A stretch of DNA of 14,339 nt from Fimenecus sp045578245 (GCA_045578245.1 JAZNJX010000068.1:1-14339), one strand, 5' to 3'. Shown: positions 7,161 to 13,782, counted from the stretch's first letter. Translations and numbers: made by a program. Notes: generated by a model from the letters alone, not told the origin.

Positions 7161-7237
7161 TTCTGAGCGTAGCGAAGAATCTCTACCGAAGTAACATATC
7201 AACTAACAGAGATTCTTCGTCATTTCATTCCTCAGAA
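7161..7237. repeat. Imperfect inverted repeat in the predicted tcdA 5' leader
   Basis: The inner arms CGAAGAATCTCT (7173-7184) and AGAGATTCTTCG (7208-7219) pair perfectly over 12 bp. The outer arms TTCTGAG (7161-7167) and CTCAGAA (7231-7237) add 7 bp across an asymmetric internal loop. The sequence TTCTGAGCGTAGCGAAGAAT resembles a dispersed palindromic repeat I recall from many bacterial genomes. There is no T-tract, so it is not an ordinary terminator. Confidence 0.8.
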
Positions 7238-7253
7238 AGACTTTGTGTATTTA

Positions 7254-7282
7254 ATTTTATCATATTGAAAATTCTCCTGCAA
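7254..7282 (-). promoter_or_regulatory. Candidate tcdA promoter
   Basis: On the minus strand, TTGCAG (7277-7282), a 17-base spacer and TAAAAT (7254-7259). The start would be near 7247, giving a leader of about 115 bases that contains the inverted repeat. It overlaps the divergent ychF promoter. Confidence 0.55.
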
Positions 7283-7293
7283 TAGTGTATAAT
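7265..7293 (+). promoter_or_regulatory. ychF promoter
   Basis: TTGAAA (7265-7270), 17-base spacer, perfect TATAAT (7288-7293). It lies about 38 bases before the ychF start and has the right strand. Confidence 0.8.
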
Positions 7294-7331
7294 ACTTTTT
7301 TGGAAATTTATATTATGTTAAGGATGATATT

Positions 7332-8426
7332 ATGAAATTAGGTATCGTAGGTTTACCAAATGTAGGTAAAAGTACACTTTTTAATGCTATAACAAACGCT
7401 GGTGCACAGTCTGCAAACTACGCTTTCTGCACAATCGAGCCAAATGTTGGTGTTGTTGCAGTTCCTGACTACAGAATTGACAAGCTTGCAGAAATGTATA
7501 ACCCTGCAAAAATCACTCCTGCAACTATTGAATTCGTTGATATTGCAGGACTTGTAAAGGGTGCTTCAAAGGGTGAGGGTCTTGGAAACAAGTTCCTTTC
7601 TCATATCCGTGAGGTTGACGCAATTATCCACGTTGTACGTTGCTTTGATAACGACGATATTATTCATGTTGAAGGTAGTATTGACCCACAGCGTGACATT
7701 GAAACAATAAATCTTGAACTTATTCTCTCCGACGTTGAAATTCTTGACAGAAGAATCACAAAGGTTGAAAAAGACTTAAAGGGTGATAAGTCACTCCAGA
7801 AAGAGCTTGATTTCCTTAAAAGACTTCGTGGTGAGTTGGAAAACGGCGTTAATGCCCGTGCAGTAGAAGCTGATGAAGAAGAAAAGGAATTCCTTTCTGA
7901 TGTTGCACTTCTCTCATCAAAGCCAATTATCTACGCTTGTAATATGAGTGAAGAAGATTTTGCAAACGATATTCGTGACAATGCAAGATACAATGCAGTT
8001 TGCAAGCTTGCTGAGGCAGAGGGTGCTGAAACTCTTCCGATTTGTGCTGAACTTGAAGCACAGATTGCTGAACTCGACAAAGAAGAAAAAGAGATGTTCC
8101 TTGCTGATTTGGGTATCGAGCAGGGTGGTCTTGACCTCCTTATTCAGCGTTCATACAATCTTTTGGGACTTATTTCATATCTTACAGCAGGTCAGCCTGA
8201 AGTAAGGGCCTGGACAATCAAAAAAGGCACAAAAGCACCTCAGGCAGCAGGTAAAATCCATACTGACTTTGAAAGAGGCTTCATCCGTGCAGAGGTTATC
8301 CACTTTGATGACCTTATGGCAAACGGCACAATGCAGGCTGCAAAGGAAAAAGGCTTAGTCCGTTCCGAAGGCAAAGAATATGTTATGAAAGATGGAGACA
8401 TCGTTCTTTTCCGTTTTAATGTATAA
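7332..8426 (+). CDS. ychF: Redox-regulated ATPase YchF (Obg-family P-loop protein)
   Basis: A complete 364-residue cytosolic P-loop NTPase of the Obg/YchF (Ola1) family. The family binds ATP rather than GTP, associates with ribosomes and influences translation and oxidative-stress responses. The P-loop is GLPNVGKST (7-15), G2 lies in the YAFCTIEPN segment (30-38), and G3 is DIAGLVKGAS (70-79). The family-specific NMSE (204-207) replaces the NKxD of true GTPases, which is the hallmark of ATP preference. A helical insert spans about 130-190 and the TGS domain about 283-364 (YLTAGQPEVRAWTIKKGTKA onward). Length and domain order match the usual family. The start follows AAGGATGA at good spacing. 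It is transcribed alone from its own promoter. No terminator is visible after the stop, so the following tRNA could be co-transcribed. Confidence 0.98.
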   Translation: MKLGIVGLPNVGKSTLFNAITNAGAQSANYAFCTIEPNVGVVAVPDYRIDKLAEMYNPAKITPATIEFVDIAGLVKGASKGEGLGNKFLSHIREVDAIIHVVRCFDNDDIIHVEGSIDPQRDIETINLELILSDVEILDRRITKVEKDLKGDKSLQKELDFLKRLRGELENGVNARAVEADEEEKEFLSDVALLSSKPIIYACNMSEEDFANDIRDNARYNAVCKLAEAEGAETLPICAELEAQIAELDKEEKEMFLADLGIEQGGLDLLIQRSYNLLGLISYLTAGQPEVRAWTIKKGTKAPQAAGKIHTDFERGFIRAEVIHFDDLMANGTMQAAKEKGLVRSEGKEYVMKDGDIVLFRFNV

Positions 8427-8433
8427 AAATTGG

Positions 8434-8517
8434 TTCTTTTTCCGCAATGCGTCGTGGCTCTCGTCTCGTGGTATACCTGATACAACTTCGCCTCTGCCAC
8501 ATTGCCTTGCGAAAAAA
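8434..8517 (+). repeat. 84-bp dispersed intergenic repeat, copy 2
   Basis: Same orientation as 1416-1499 and about 92% identical by eye. This copy keeps more internal pairing: GCAAT (8444-8448) and GTGGC pair with GCCAC and ATTGC near the other end, so it can fold as a long bulged hairpin. It begins 8 bases after the ychF stop and ends about 50 bases before the tRNA gene. Confidence 0.85.
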
Positions 8518-8567
8518 TAACTCAATTTTCAAAAAGTGCAGGGTGCAAATCATTTTGCACTTAATTT

Positions 8568-8644
8568 GCGTTCGTAGCTCAGTTGGATAGAGCGTCAGAC
8601 TCCGACTCTGAAGGCCGCTGGTTCGATTCCAGTCGAGCGCACCA
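8568..8644 (+). tRNA. tRNA-Arg (anticodon CCG)
   Basis: A complete 77-base cloverleaf. The acceptor GCGTTCG pairs with CGAGCGC with one G-U, the D arm is GCTC-AGTTGGATA-GAGC, and the anticodon stem is TCAGA/TCTGA with loop CTCCGAC. The T arm is GCTGG-TTCGATT-CCAGT. The anticodon CCG (8602-8604) reads CGG Arg codons. The CCA end is encoded (8642-8644). No convincing dedicated promoter is seen in the preceding 50 bases. Confidence 0.97.
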
Positions 8645-8662
8645 ATAAAAATAAAATAATGC

Positions 8663-8691
8663 TTGACATTTGACATTTATTTTGGTATCAT
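8663..8691 (+). promoter_or_regulatory. Promoter of the rplU-prp-rpmA operon
   Basis: A perfect TTGACA (8663-8668), 17-base spacer and TATCAT (8686-8691). Transcription would start near 8698, giving a leader of about 90 bases before rplU. Confidence 0.85.
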
Positions 8692-8697
8692 ATGTAA

Positions 8698-8789
8698 GCC
8701 GCATATTAGGGGGTAGTGTGTCCAAAGGCATACTTCAAGTGAATTTTCCACCCTCGATAGCGAGTCTATATTTAAGGTAGGTTAGAAAA
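8698..8789 (+). promoter_or_regulatory. Structured rplU leader, possibly the L21 leader
   Basis: The untranslated region contains a 7-bp hairpin GTGTGTC-CAAA-GGCATAC (8716-8733) and a second, CTCG-ATAG-CGAG (8753-8764), followed by an AAGGTAGG ribosome binding site. Firmicutes carry an autoregulatory L21 leader at exactly this place. I assign the name from position and structure, not from a model match. Confidence 0.45.
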
Positions 8790-9101
8790 ATGTACGCAAT
8801 CATCGTAACAGGCGGCAAGCAGTACAAAGTACAGAACGGCGACGTTGTATTTGTAGAAAAGCTTGACGTTGAAGCAGATGCAGAGATTACTTTTGACAAG
8901 GTTCTCGCAGTTGGTTCAGAAGACGGACTTAAAGCAGGTGCACCATATGTTGACGGTGCAACAGTAACTGCTAAGGTTCTTAAGAATGGTAAAGGTAAGA
9001 AAATCACAGTATTTACTTACAAGCCAAAGAAGAACGAAAAGCGTAAGAAGGGTCATCGTCAGCCATATACAAAGGTTGAGATTACCGGCATTAACGCATA
9101 A
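8790..9101 (+). CDS. rplU: Large ribosomal subunit protein L21
   Basis: A 103-residue protein that binds 23S rRNA in the large subunit. It starts MYAIIVTGGKQYKVQNGD, the near-universal bL21 opening, and carries the KVLAVG core strand. The basic C-terminus YKPKKNEKRKKGHRQPYTKV is the rRNA-binding end. Length matches the usual 102-104. It is the first gene of the operon. Its stop TAA shares its last A with the ATG of prp (TAATG), so prp translation is likely coupled to it. Confidence 0.98.
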   Translation: MYAIIVTGGKQYKVQNGDVVFVEKLDVEADAEITFDKVLAVGSEDGLKAGAPYVDGATVTAKVLKNGKGKKITVFTYKPKKNEKRKKGHRQPYTKVEITGINA

Positions 9102-9424
9102 TGACAACAGCAAAATTTCTGTTTTCGGATGAAACAGTAATTTCCTTTGAGTTAAGTGGTCATTCTGGCGCAGGGGAAGAGGGTACTGACATTGTGTGCA
9201 GTGCAATTTCTTCGGCAGTCTATATGGCAGCGAACACTATAATCGAAATTATGAAATTAAGTCCAGAAACAGTAGTCCGTGACGGGTATTTAAAGGTTCA
9301 GATGAAGCCCGAAGATGCTCGTAAATCGAAAGTGATTACTGACGGTCTTTACTTACATTTAAGTGAGTTACAAAGTCAGTATCCCAACAACTTGAAACTT
9401 GAAAGAGGTGTTTTTAATGCTTAA
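9101..9424 (+). CDS. prp: Ribosomal-processing cysteine protease Prp
   Basis: A 107-residue cysteine protease of the Prp (YsxB) family. In Firmicutes, Fusobacteria and relatives Prp removes the N-terminal extension of ribosomal protein L27, a step needed for a functional peptidyl-transferase centre. The catalytic pair is visible: His21 in SGHSGAGEEGTDIVC and Cys33 at the end of the same segment, followed by the helix AISSAVYMAANTI. It lies between rplU and rpmA, the conserved position, overlapping the first by 1 base and the second by 8. No Shine-Dalgarno close to its start is apparent beyond the coupled TAATG. The substrate site is present in the next gene, so the pair is functionally consistent. 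Confidence 0.95.
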   Translation: MTTAKFLFSDETVISFELSGHSGAGEEGTDIVCSAISSAVYMAANTIIEIMKLSPETVVRDGYLKVQMKPEDARKSKVITDGLYLHLSELQSQYPNNLKLERGVFNA

Positions 9425-9701
9425 ATTAAACATTCAGTTATTTGCTCATAAAAAAGGTATGGGTTCAACAAAGAACGGCCGTGACTCAGAGTCAAAGCGT
9501 CTTGGTGTGAAACGTGCAGACGGACAGTTTGTTCTTGCTGGTAACATCCTTGTTAAGCAGCGTGGTACTCACATTCACCCAGGTAACAACGTAGGTCGTG
9601 GTTCTGATGACTCTCTTTTCGCACTTATCGATGGTAAAGTTAAGTTCGAAAGAATGGGCAAAGACAGAAAAAAGGTAAGCGTTTATCCTGTTGAGCAGTA
9701 A
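9417..9701 (+). CDS. rpmA: Large ribosomal subunit protein L27 with Prp-cleaved N-terminus
   Basis: A 94-residue bL27 precursor. The N-terminus MLKLNIQLF-AHKKG fits the Prp cleavage motif: cutting after Phe9 would give a mature protein beginning AHKKGMGSTKNGRDS, whose N-terminal tail reaches into the peptidyl-transferase centre. The core KRLGVKRADGQFVLAGNILV and GTHIHPGNNVGRGSDD are standard L27. I place the start at 9417 rather than at an in-frame ATG at 9399, because AGAGGTG stands just upstream of 9417 and the cleavage motif normally begins at the initiator Met. It overlaps prp by 8 bases and is followed by a strong terminator. Confidence 0.97.
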   Translation: MLKLNIQLFAHKKGMGSTKNGRDSESKRLGVKRADGQFVLAGNILVKQRGTHIHPGNNVGRGSDDSLFALIDGKVKFERMGKDRKKVSVYPVEQ

Positions 9702-9716
9702 TTTTTAACTACTGAA

Positions 9717-9751
9717 ATTCCCATCACTACGGTGGTGGGAATATTTTTTTT
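9717..9751 (+). terminator. Intrinsic terminator of the rplU-prp-rpmA operon
   Basis: ATTCCCATCAC / GTGGTGGGAAT forms an 11-bp stem with one G-U around the loop TACG. A run of eight T follows (9744-9751). Confidence 0.93.
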
Positions 9752-9785
9752 GAGAAAAGAAGAAAATAATGTTGGAGTGAAATTC

Positions 9786-11000
9786 ATGAGAACATTCAAT
9801 AAAAGTACAAAACTTGATAATGTTTGCTACGATATCCGTGGACCTGTTATGGACGAGGCTGTAAGAATGGAGTCCCAAGGTCAGCGTATCCTTAAGCTCA
9901 ATATCGGTAACCCTGCACCTTTCGGCTTTGCAGCACCTGATGAGGTTATCCGTGATATGATGTATAATCTTCGTGAGTGTGAGGGATATTCCGACTCAAA
10001 GGGTATTTTCAGTGCTAGAAAGTCCATAATGCAGTATTGTCAGATTAAGGGAATCAAAGGTGTTGACATCGGTGATATATATATCGGTAACGGCGTAAGT
10101 GAATTGATTACAATGTCAATGCAGGGACTTTTAGATAATGGCGACGAAATCCTTGTGCCATCACCAGACTATCCACTCTGGACTGCATCCGTTACACTTG
10201 CAGGTGGTAATGCTGTGCACTATATGTGTGACGAGCAGAATGAGTGGAACCCTGACCTTGACGATATTAAAAAGAAGATTACACCAAAAACAAAAGGTAT
10301 TGTTGTAATTAACCCTAACAATCCAACAGGTGCATTGTACAGTGACGAGATTTTAAAGGAAATCGTTGAAATAGCTCGTCAGAATGACCTTATTCTCTTT
10401 GCTGATGAAATCTATGACAGGCTTGTTATGGATGGACTTACTCATACTGCCCTTGCATCTTTAGCTCCTGATGTGCCTTGTGTAAGCTTTAACGGACTTT
10501 CAAAGTCACACAGAGTTGCAGGTTTCCGTGTAGGTTGGATGGTAATCAGCGGTGACAAGAAGAAAATCAAAGGTTATATCGAAGGTCTTAATCTTCTCTC
10601 ATCAATGCGACTTTGCTCAAATGTACCTGCACAGAGTATTGTACAGACTGCTCTTGGTGGTGTACAGAGTGTTGATGAGTTGCTTCTTCCCGGTGGAAGA
10701 ATTTACGAGCAGAGGGAGTTTGTATATAATGCACTTTGCGAAATTGATGGTATTTCAGTTGTTAAGCCAAAGGCTGCATTCTATATCTTCCCAAAACTTG
10801 ATGCAAAGAAATTCAATCTTCACGACGACGAGAAATTAGTTCTTGATTTCTTAAAAGCTAAAAAAGTTCTTCTTATGCACGGTAAGGGCTTTAACTACCC
10901 AACACCTGACCATTTGAGAATTGTATATCTTCCAAGAAGACGAATTCTCGGTGAAGCAATGGAAAGCTTCAAAGACTTCCTTGCTGATTATAAACAGTAA
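9786..11000 (+). CDS. alaA: PLP-dependent alanine-type aminotransferase, AlaA-like
   Basis: A 404-residue cytosolic fold-type I aminotransferase, probably interconverting pyruvate and glutamate with alanine and 2-oxoglutarate. It follows E. coli AlaA closely from memory: KLDNVCYDIRGP (10-20), LKLNIGNPAPFGF (36-48), GYSDSKGIFSARK, GNGVSELI and PDYPLWTASV. PLP-site residues visible are NPNNPTG (176-182), Asp207 in FADEIYD, and the Schiff-base Lys240 in FNGLSKSHRVAGFR. Arg378 in DHLRIV is the usual carboxylate-binding Arg. The start MRTFNKSTKL follows GGAGTG at good spacing. A longer in-frame start at 9732 would lie inside the upstream terminator stem and is rejected. The gene sits downstream of a strong terminator, and I see no clear promoter in the 35 bases between. 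Substrate specificity is inferred from similarity. Confidence 0.92.
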   Translation: MRTFNKSTKLDNVCYDIRGPVMDEAVRMESQGQRILKLNIGNPAPFGFAAPDEVIRDMMYNLRECEGYSDSKGIFSARKSIMQYCQIKGIKGVDIGDIYIGNGVSELITMSMQGLLDNGDEILVPSPDYPLWTASVTLAGGNAVHYMCDEQNEWNPDLDDIKKKITPKTKGIVVINPNNPTGALYSDEILKEIVEIARQNDLILFADEIYDRLVMDGLTHTALASLAPDVPCVSFNGLSKSHRVAGFRVGWMVISGDKKKIKGYIEGLNLLSSMRLCSNVPAQSIVQTALGGVQSVDELLLPGGRIYEQREFVYNALCEIDGISVVKPKAAFYIFPKLDAKKFNLHDDEKLVLDFLKAKKVLLMHGKGFNYPTPDHLRIVYLPRRRILGEAMESFKDFLADYKQ

Positions 11001-11007
11001 TAAGAAA

Positions 11008-11029
11008 GGCTCCCTCTGATGAAGGAGCC
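11008..11029. repeat. Short inverted repeat, GGCTCC/GGAGCC
   Basis: GGCTCC (11008-11013) and GGAGCC (11024-11029) flank the loop CTCTGATGAA. There is no T-tract on the plus strand. It resembles the start of a dispersed GGCTCCCTCTGA... repeat that I recall from Ruminococcaceae-type genomes, here apparently truncated. Confidence 0.6.
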
Positions 11030-11074
11030 AAATATAAATAGCAACGCAGTTCCGACGTTTTGCATTTTGCATTA

Positions 11075-11104
11075 AAGAAGCACCCGTTAGGGTGCTTCTT
11101 TTTT
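11075..11104. terminator. Bidirectional terminator between convergent genes
   Basis: AAGAAGCACCC (11075-11085) and GGGTGCTTCTT (11090-11100) pair perfectly over 11 bp with loop GTTA. T residues follow on the plus strand, and an A/T-rich flank serves the minus strand. It separates the alaA-like gene from the converging DUF4474-like gene, whose stop codon (11103-11105) touches the T-run. Confidence 0.9.
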
Positions 11105-12296
11105 ACCAATTAACTGTAACCTTTAATCCGTCAACGGTGTAAGTTGTATCGCCATTTTCTTCATTTTCAATAGCCTCAACAAAAGCGTTTACCATTTCCA
11201 TATCAGGCATCTTGATTGAGAATTCAAGAGTAAGTGATTCAGGAACATAGCTCATACCGTTGAGCTTGAATCCGTTAATCCACCAGTGCTTTTGAGGACC
11301 TAAGTCGAGAAGAACAGTATCTTTGTGAGAAAGCTTCATTGTCATATCCATAAGCTGGTCGTCTGTAGCACAGTTGTAGAAAGTGCCAAGCTCTTCACCA
11401 GGAACACGGTTGTAAACACCGATTTCTGCACCATTTGAAATAAGGATATATGAACCTTTCCAAGCCTGAATTAACCATTCAAGACCATTGTAGTCGAAGT
11501 AATATCTGCGAGTGATAATGTCCCATACAGGAATGAGTTCTGCCATCTTATCGTAGAATACTGCATAGCCCATACTTCTGTGCCATGCATTGATAAGAGC
11601 ATAAACCATCATCTCTTTTGCATTGAAGTTGAATCCGATACCAAGGATACCGTTGCCTTTTCTACCGTAAATTTCACCTGTGTTTTTATTAATAAGAAGA
11701 GCTGTGCCAACATTTTCAGTAGCACCATCTTTAAACGTTACTTCAAGATAAAGCTCATAAATATCAGGATTTTCAGTCTGAACAGTGTAGAAATAGAGTT
11801 TTTCAACTACGCCGAGATAACCACCGAGAAGACGGCATGTTGTAGCCATGCTATCGTTACCATGAGCCCTGTAATCATCACTCATTTTGTAGAAAGCATC
11901 TCTTAATTCTGCTGGGTCAGCCTCAAATCCGTTAGCGATTAATTCTGCATTTGAGCCGATTTCAGGTAGGGATTCAGCAATAGCGATAATATCAAGACCA
12001 CTGTTTAAAACAATATATGTGTTCAATTCAACAAGATTTTCATCAAAAGAAACGTTGATGTTTTCCTTAGTTGGGAATCTGTCACCTGTAACAAGACGGA
12101 AAAACTCACTTGCAGCACCCATTTTCTGGAGAAATTCCGCAGTTGTAATAGCAGGTATACCCGTTTCTTCGGATACCATTGCAGCATACTGAGCACGAGT
12201 GTTAGGTCCTTTACTTGCAGCAAAAGCAGGTGTTGCCATTGTGCAGAGAAGAGTCAAAGCTAACACTAAAGATGTAATTTTACTAACGATTTTCAT
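11103..12296 (-). CDS. Secreted DUF4474-like protein (paralog 1)
   Basis: A 397-residue exported protein of unknown function. It has a signal peptide, MKIVSKITSLVLALTLLC to PAFA, likely cut at 26/27, with no lipobox and no C-terminal anchor, so it is probably released or wall-associated. The C-terminal half carries RRYYFDYNGLEWLIQAWKGSY (263-283), NGAEIGVYNRVPGEELGTFY (288-307) and GPQKHWWINGFKLNG (333-347). The WKG...NGAEIG...KHWW pattern matches, from memory, the clostridial DUF4474 family. The N-terminal part (TRAQYAAMV ... TTAEFLQK) is shared with its neighbour at 12431-13621 but is not one I recognise. I chose the third in-frame ATG: AAAGGA lies 8 bases upstream of it, exactly as in the paralog, while an ATG two codons earlier is only 2 bases from that site. 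It has its own promoter and terminator. Confidence 0.8.
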   Translation of the reverse strand: MKIVSKITSLVLALTLLCTMATPAFAASKGPNTRAQYAAMVSEETGIPAITTAEFLQKMGAASEFFRLVTGDRFPTKENINVSFDENLVELNTYIVLNSGLDIIAIAESLPEIGSNAELIANGFEADPAELRDAFYKMSDDYRAHGNDSMATTCRLLGGYLGVVEKLYFYTVQTENPDIYELYLEVTFKDGATENVGTALLINKNTGEIYGRKGNGILGIGFNFNAKEMMVYALINAWHRSMGYAVFYDKMAELIPVWDIITRRYYFDYNGLEWLIQAWKGSYILISNGAEIGVYNRVPGEELGTFYNCATDDQLMDMTMKLSHKDTVLLDLGPQKHWWINGFKLNGMSYVPESLTLEFSIKMPDMEMVNAFVEAIENEENGDTTYTVDGLKVTVNW

Positions 12297-12334
12297 TTTC
12301 ATTGTCCTTTCGCATATTAAATTGTATAAAAGCA

Positions 12335-12363
12335 ATTATAGTAATTTTGTCAGAAAAATGCAA
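12335..12363 (-). promoter_or_regulatory. Promoter of DUF4474-like paralog 1
   Basis: On the minus strand, TTGCAT (12358-12363), 17-base spacer and a perfect TATAAT (12335-12340), about 38 bases upstream of the start codon. It lies after the terminator of paralog 2, so paralog 1 is a separate transcription unit. Confidence 0.65.
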
Positions 12364-12405
12364 CAGTATTTTGTCGATAGTGCCTAGAAGTTTAAGTATT
12401 TAAAC

Positions 12406-12432
12406 AAAAACTCCCATGTAGGGAGTTTTTTT
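12406..12432 (-). terminator. Terminator of DUF4474-like paralog 2
   Basis: AAAAACTCCC (12406-12415) and GGGAGTTTTT (12421-12430) pair perfectly around the loop ATGTA, placed directly after the stop codon of the gene at 12431-13621. On the minus strand the run is TTTTTG; on the plus strand it is seven T. Confidence 0.85.
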
Positions 12433-13621
12433 ACCAATTAACTGTAACCTTTAATCCATCAACGGTGTAAGTTGCGTCACCGTTTTCCTCATTGTCAACT
12501 GCATTTGTGAATGCGTTTCGCATTTCTGCAGTTGGGAAGAGGATTGAATAAACCATTGTGAGAGAAGCAGGTTCATAAACTGTTCCGCTTAAATGGAAAC
12601 CTGTAAGCCACCAATGTTTCTGTGGACCGGACTTGAAGAGGAATTTGTCTTTGTAGGATAATTCCATTGTCATTTCCATCATCTGTTCATCGTTAGCACA
12701 GTTGTAGAATGTGCCAAGTTCTTCACCAGGAACACGATTGTAAATACCAACCTCAGCACCGTTTGTAACATAGAAATATGTGCCTTTCCAAACCTGAATC
12801 ATCCATTCAAGACCGTCGTAATCGAAGTGATATCTGCGTGTTTCGTAGTCATAAACACCGATAGCATTTGCAGCCACATCATAGATAACAGCAAAGCCTA
12901 AATCCCTTGTCCAGGCATCAACAACTGTGTAGATAACCATATCTTTAAAGTTGAAATTAAAGCCAAGACCTAACATACCAGTACCGTTAAGGTCACTTAA
13001 TTCACCGGTTACGGTGTTGATATACATACCTGTACAGATTTTTTCCTTTGCACCGTCACGGAAAACCATATTGAAACAAATCTCATAAAGAGCAGGGTCA
13101 TCTGTAGGCTCTGCAAAAAGTTCAATTTTGTCAATCATGCTCATGTAACAGCCAAGGAAATAATAAATAACGCCTAAACCGGTACCCTCTGCATCCTGTC
13201 TTTCACATTCTTCAAACATTGCATCTCTGAAAGCAACAGGGTCAATCTCAAATGTTTCAACAATAAGAGAAGAAAGGTTGTTGAGTGGAGGAAGATTGCG
13301 AAGAATTGCTTCCATATCCACACCACAGTTGTTTACAACATAGAGATTTGCGTCTGTAAGAGTCTTGTCAAAAGTAATATTGATTTTTTCCTCTGTTGGA
13401 AATTTTCCACCGGTTACCATACGGAAAAAGTCACCACAAGCATTGACTTTAGCTAAAAATTCAGTTGTTGTCATTGCAGGATAACCCTCGTCAGCAAGAG
13501 TCTGTGCATATTGTGCACGAGTTTTTACATTCTTATCACTTTTAGCCATAGCAGGAGCAGATAAAGTGAAAAGAAGTACAACAGCCATAACAACAGCAGT
13601 TAATTTGGTTGCAAGTTTCAT
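12431..13621 (-). CDS. Secreted DUF4474-like protein (paralog 2)
   Basis: A 396-residue exported protein, paralogous to its downstream neighbour over its whole length. It has a signal peptide MKLATKLTAVVMAVVLLF to PAMA (cut near 26/27). It shares TRAQYAQ and TTTEFLAK near the N-terminus, then RRYHFDYDGLEWMIQVWKGTY (262-282), NGAEVGIYNRVPGEELGTFY (287-306), GPQKHWWLTGFHLSG (332-346) and the identical end TYTVDGLKVTVNW. Similarity is strongest in the C-terminal 140 residues and weaker in the first 250, where several loops differ in composition. It therefore looks like an old tandem duplication with a conserved core. AAAGGACGAATAGA precedes the ATG at the same spacing as in paralog 1. Family name is from memory; function unknown. 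A surface ligand- or carbohydrate-binding role is possible but is only a guess. Confidence 0.82.
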   Translation of the reverse strand: MKLATKLTAVVMAVVLLFTLSAPAMAKSDKNVKTRAQYAQTLADEGYPAMTTTEFLAKVNACGDFFRMVTGGKFPTEEKINITFDKTLTDANLYVVNNCGVDMEAILRNLPPLNNLSSLIVETFEIDPVAFRDAMFEECERQDAEGTGLGVIYYFLGCYMSMIDKIELFAEPTDDPALYEICFNMVFRDGAKEKICTGMYINTVTGELSDLNGTGMLGLGFNFNFKDMVIYTVVDAWTRDLGFAVIYDVAANAIGVYDYETRRYHFDYDGLEWMIQVWKGTYFYVTNGAEVGIYNRVPGEELGTFYNCANDEQMMEMTMELSYKDKFLFKSGPQKHWWLTGFHLSGTVYEPASLTMVYSILFPTAEMRNAFTNAVDNEENGDATYTVDGLKVTVNW

Positions 13622-13653
13622 TCTATTCGTCCTTTCAAAACATACTATTGAAT

Positions 13654-13681
13654 ATTATACCATTTTTACTAAAATTTGCAA
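13654..13681 (-). promoter_or_regulatory. Promoter of DUF4474-like paralog 2
   Basis: On the minus strand, TTGCAA (13676-13681), a 16-base spacer ending in TGG, and TATAAT (13654-13659). The TGG makes it an extended -10. The TTGCA -35 start is shared with paralog 1. Confidence 0.7.
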
Positions 13682-13746
13682 TAAAAAATTAGTGTAAATA
13701 TATACCATTTTTTACAATTACTCTTTATTTTAACAATTTAGTGTGA

Positions 13747-13752
13747 TATAAT
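13747..13752 (+). promoter_or_regulatory. Extended -10 promoter of the M20 peptidase gene
   Basis: TGATATAAT is an extended -10 with a perfect TATAAT at 13747-13752. The -35 at 17 bases (TTTATT) is weak. It lies about 30 bases before the start codon. Confidence 0.55.
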
Positions 13753-13782
13753 TTTAACACTATTTTTTAGGAGATGTAGAAA

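Noticed and set aside
7132..7161. N-terminal extension of TcdA by ten residues (MTQIYFVGDN)
   Set aside because: The upstream ATG lies at the edge of an inverted repeat, lacks a ribosome binding site, and the family begins near MTEFSRTERL.
8416..8676. Minus-strand open reading frame of 86 codons covering the tRNA gene
   Set aside because: It is antisense to tRNA-Arg; the GALDWNRTSGLQSRSL-like translation is a well-known artefact of antisense tRNA frames.
9732..9785. Eighteen-residue N-terminal extension of the aminotransferase
   Set aside because: The earlier ATG lies inside the rpmA terminator stem; the later start has a good ribosome binding site and matches the family length.
12297..12335. 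N-terminal extension of DUF4474-like paralog 1 (MLLYNLICERT and two further codons)
   Set aside because: It would put charged residues before the signal peptide and starts inside the -10 box; the paralog supports the downstream ATG.
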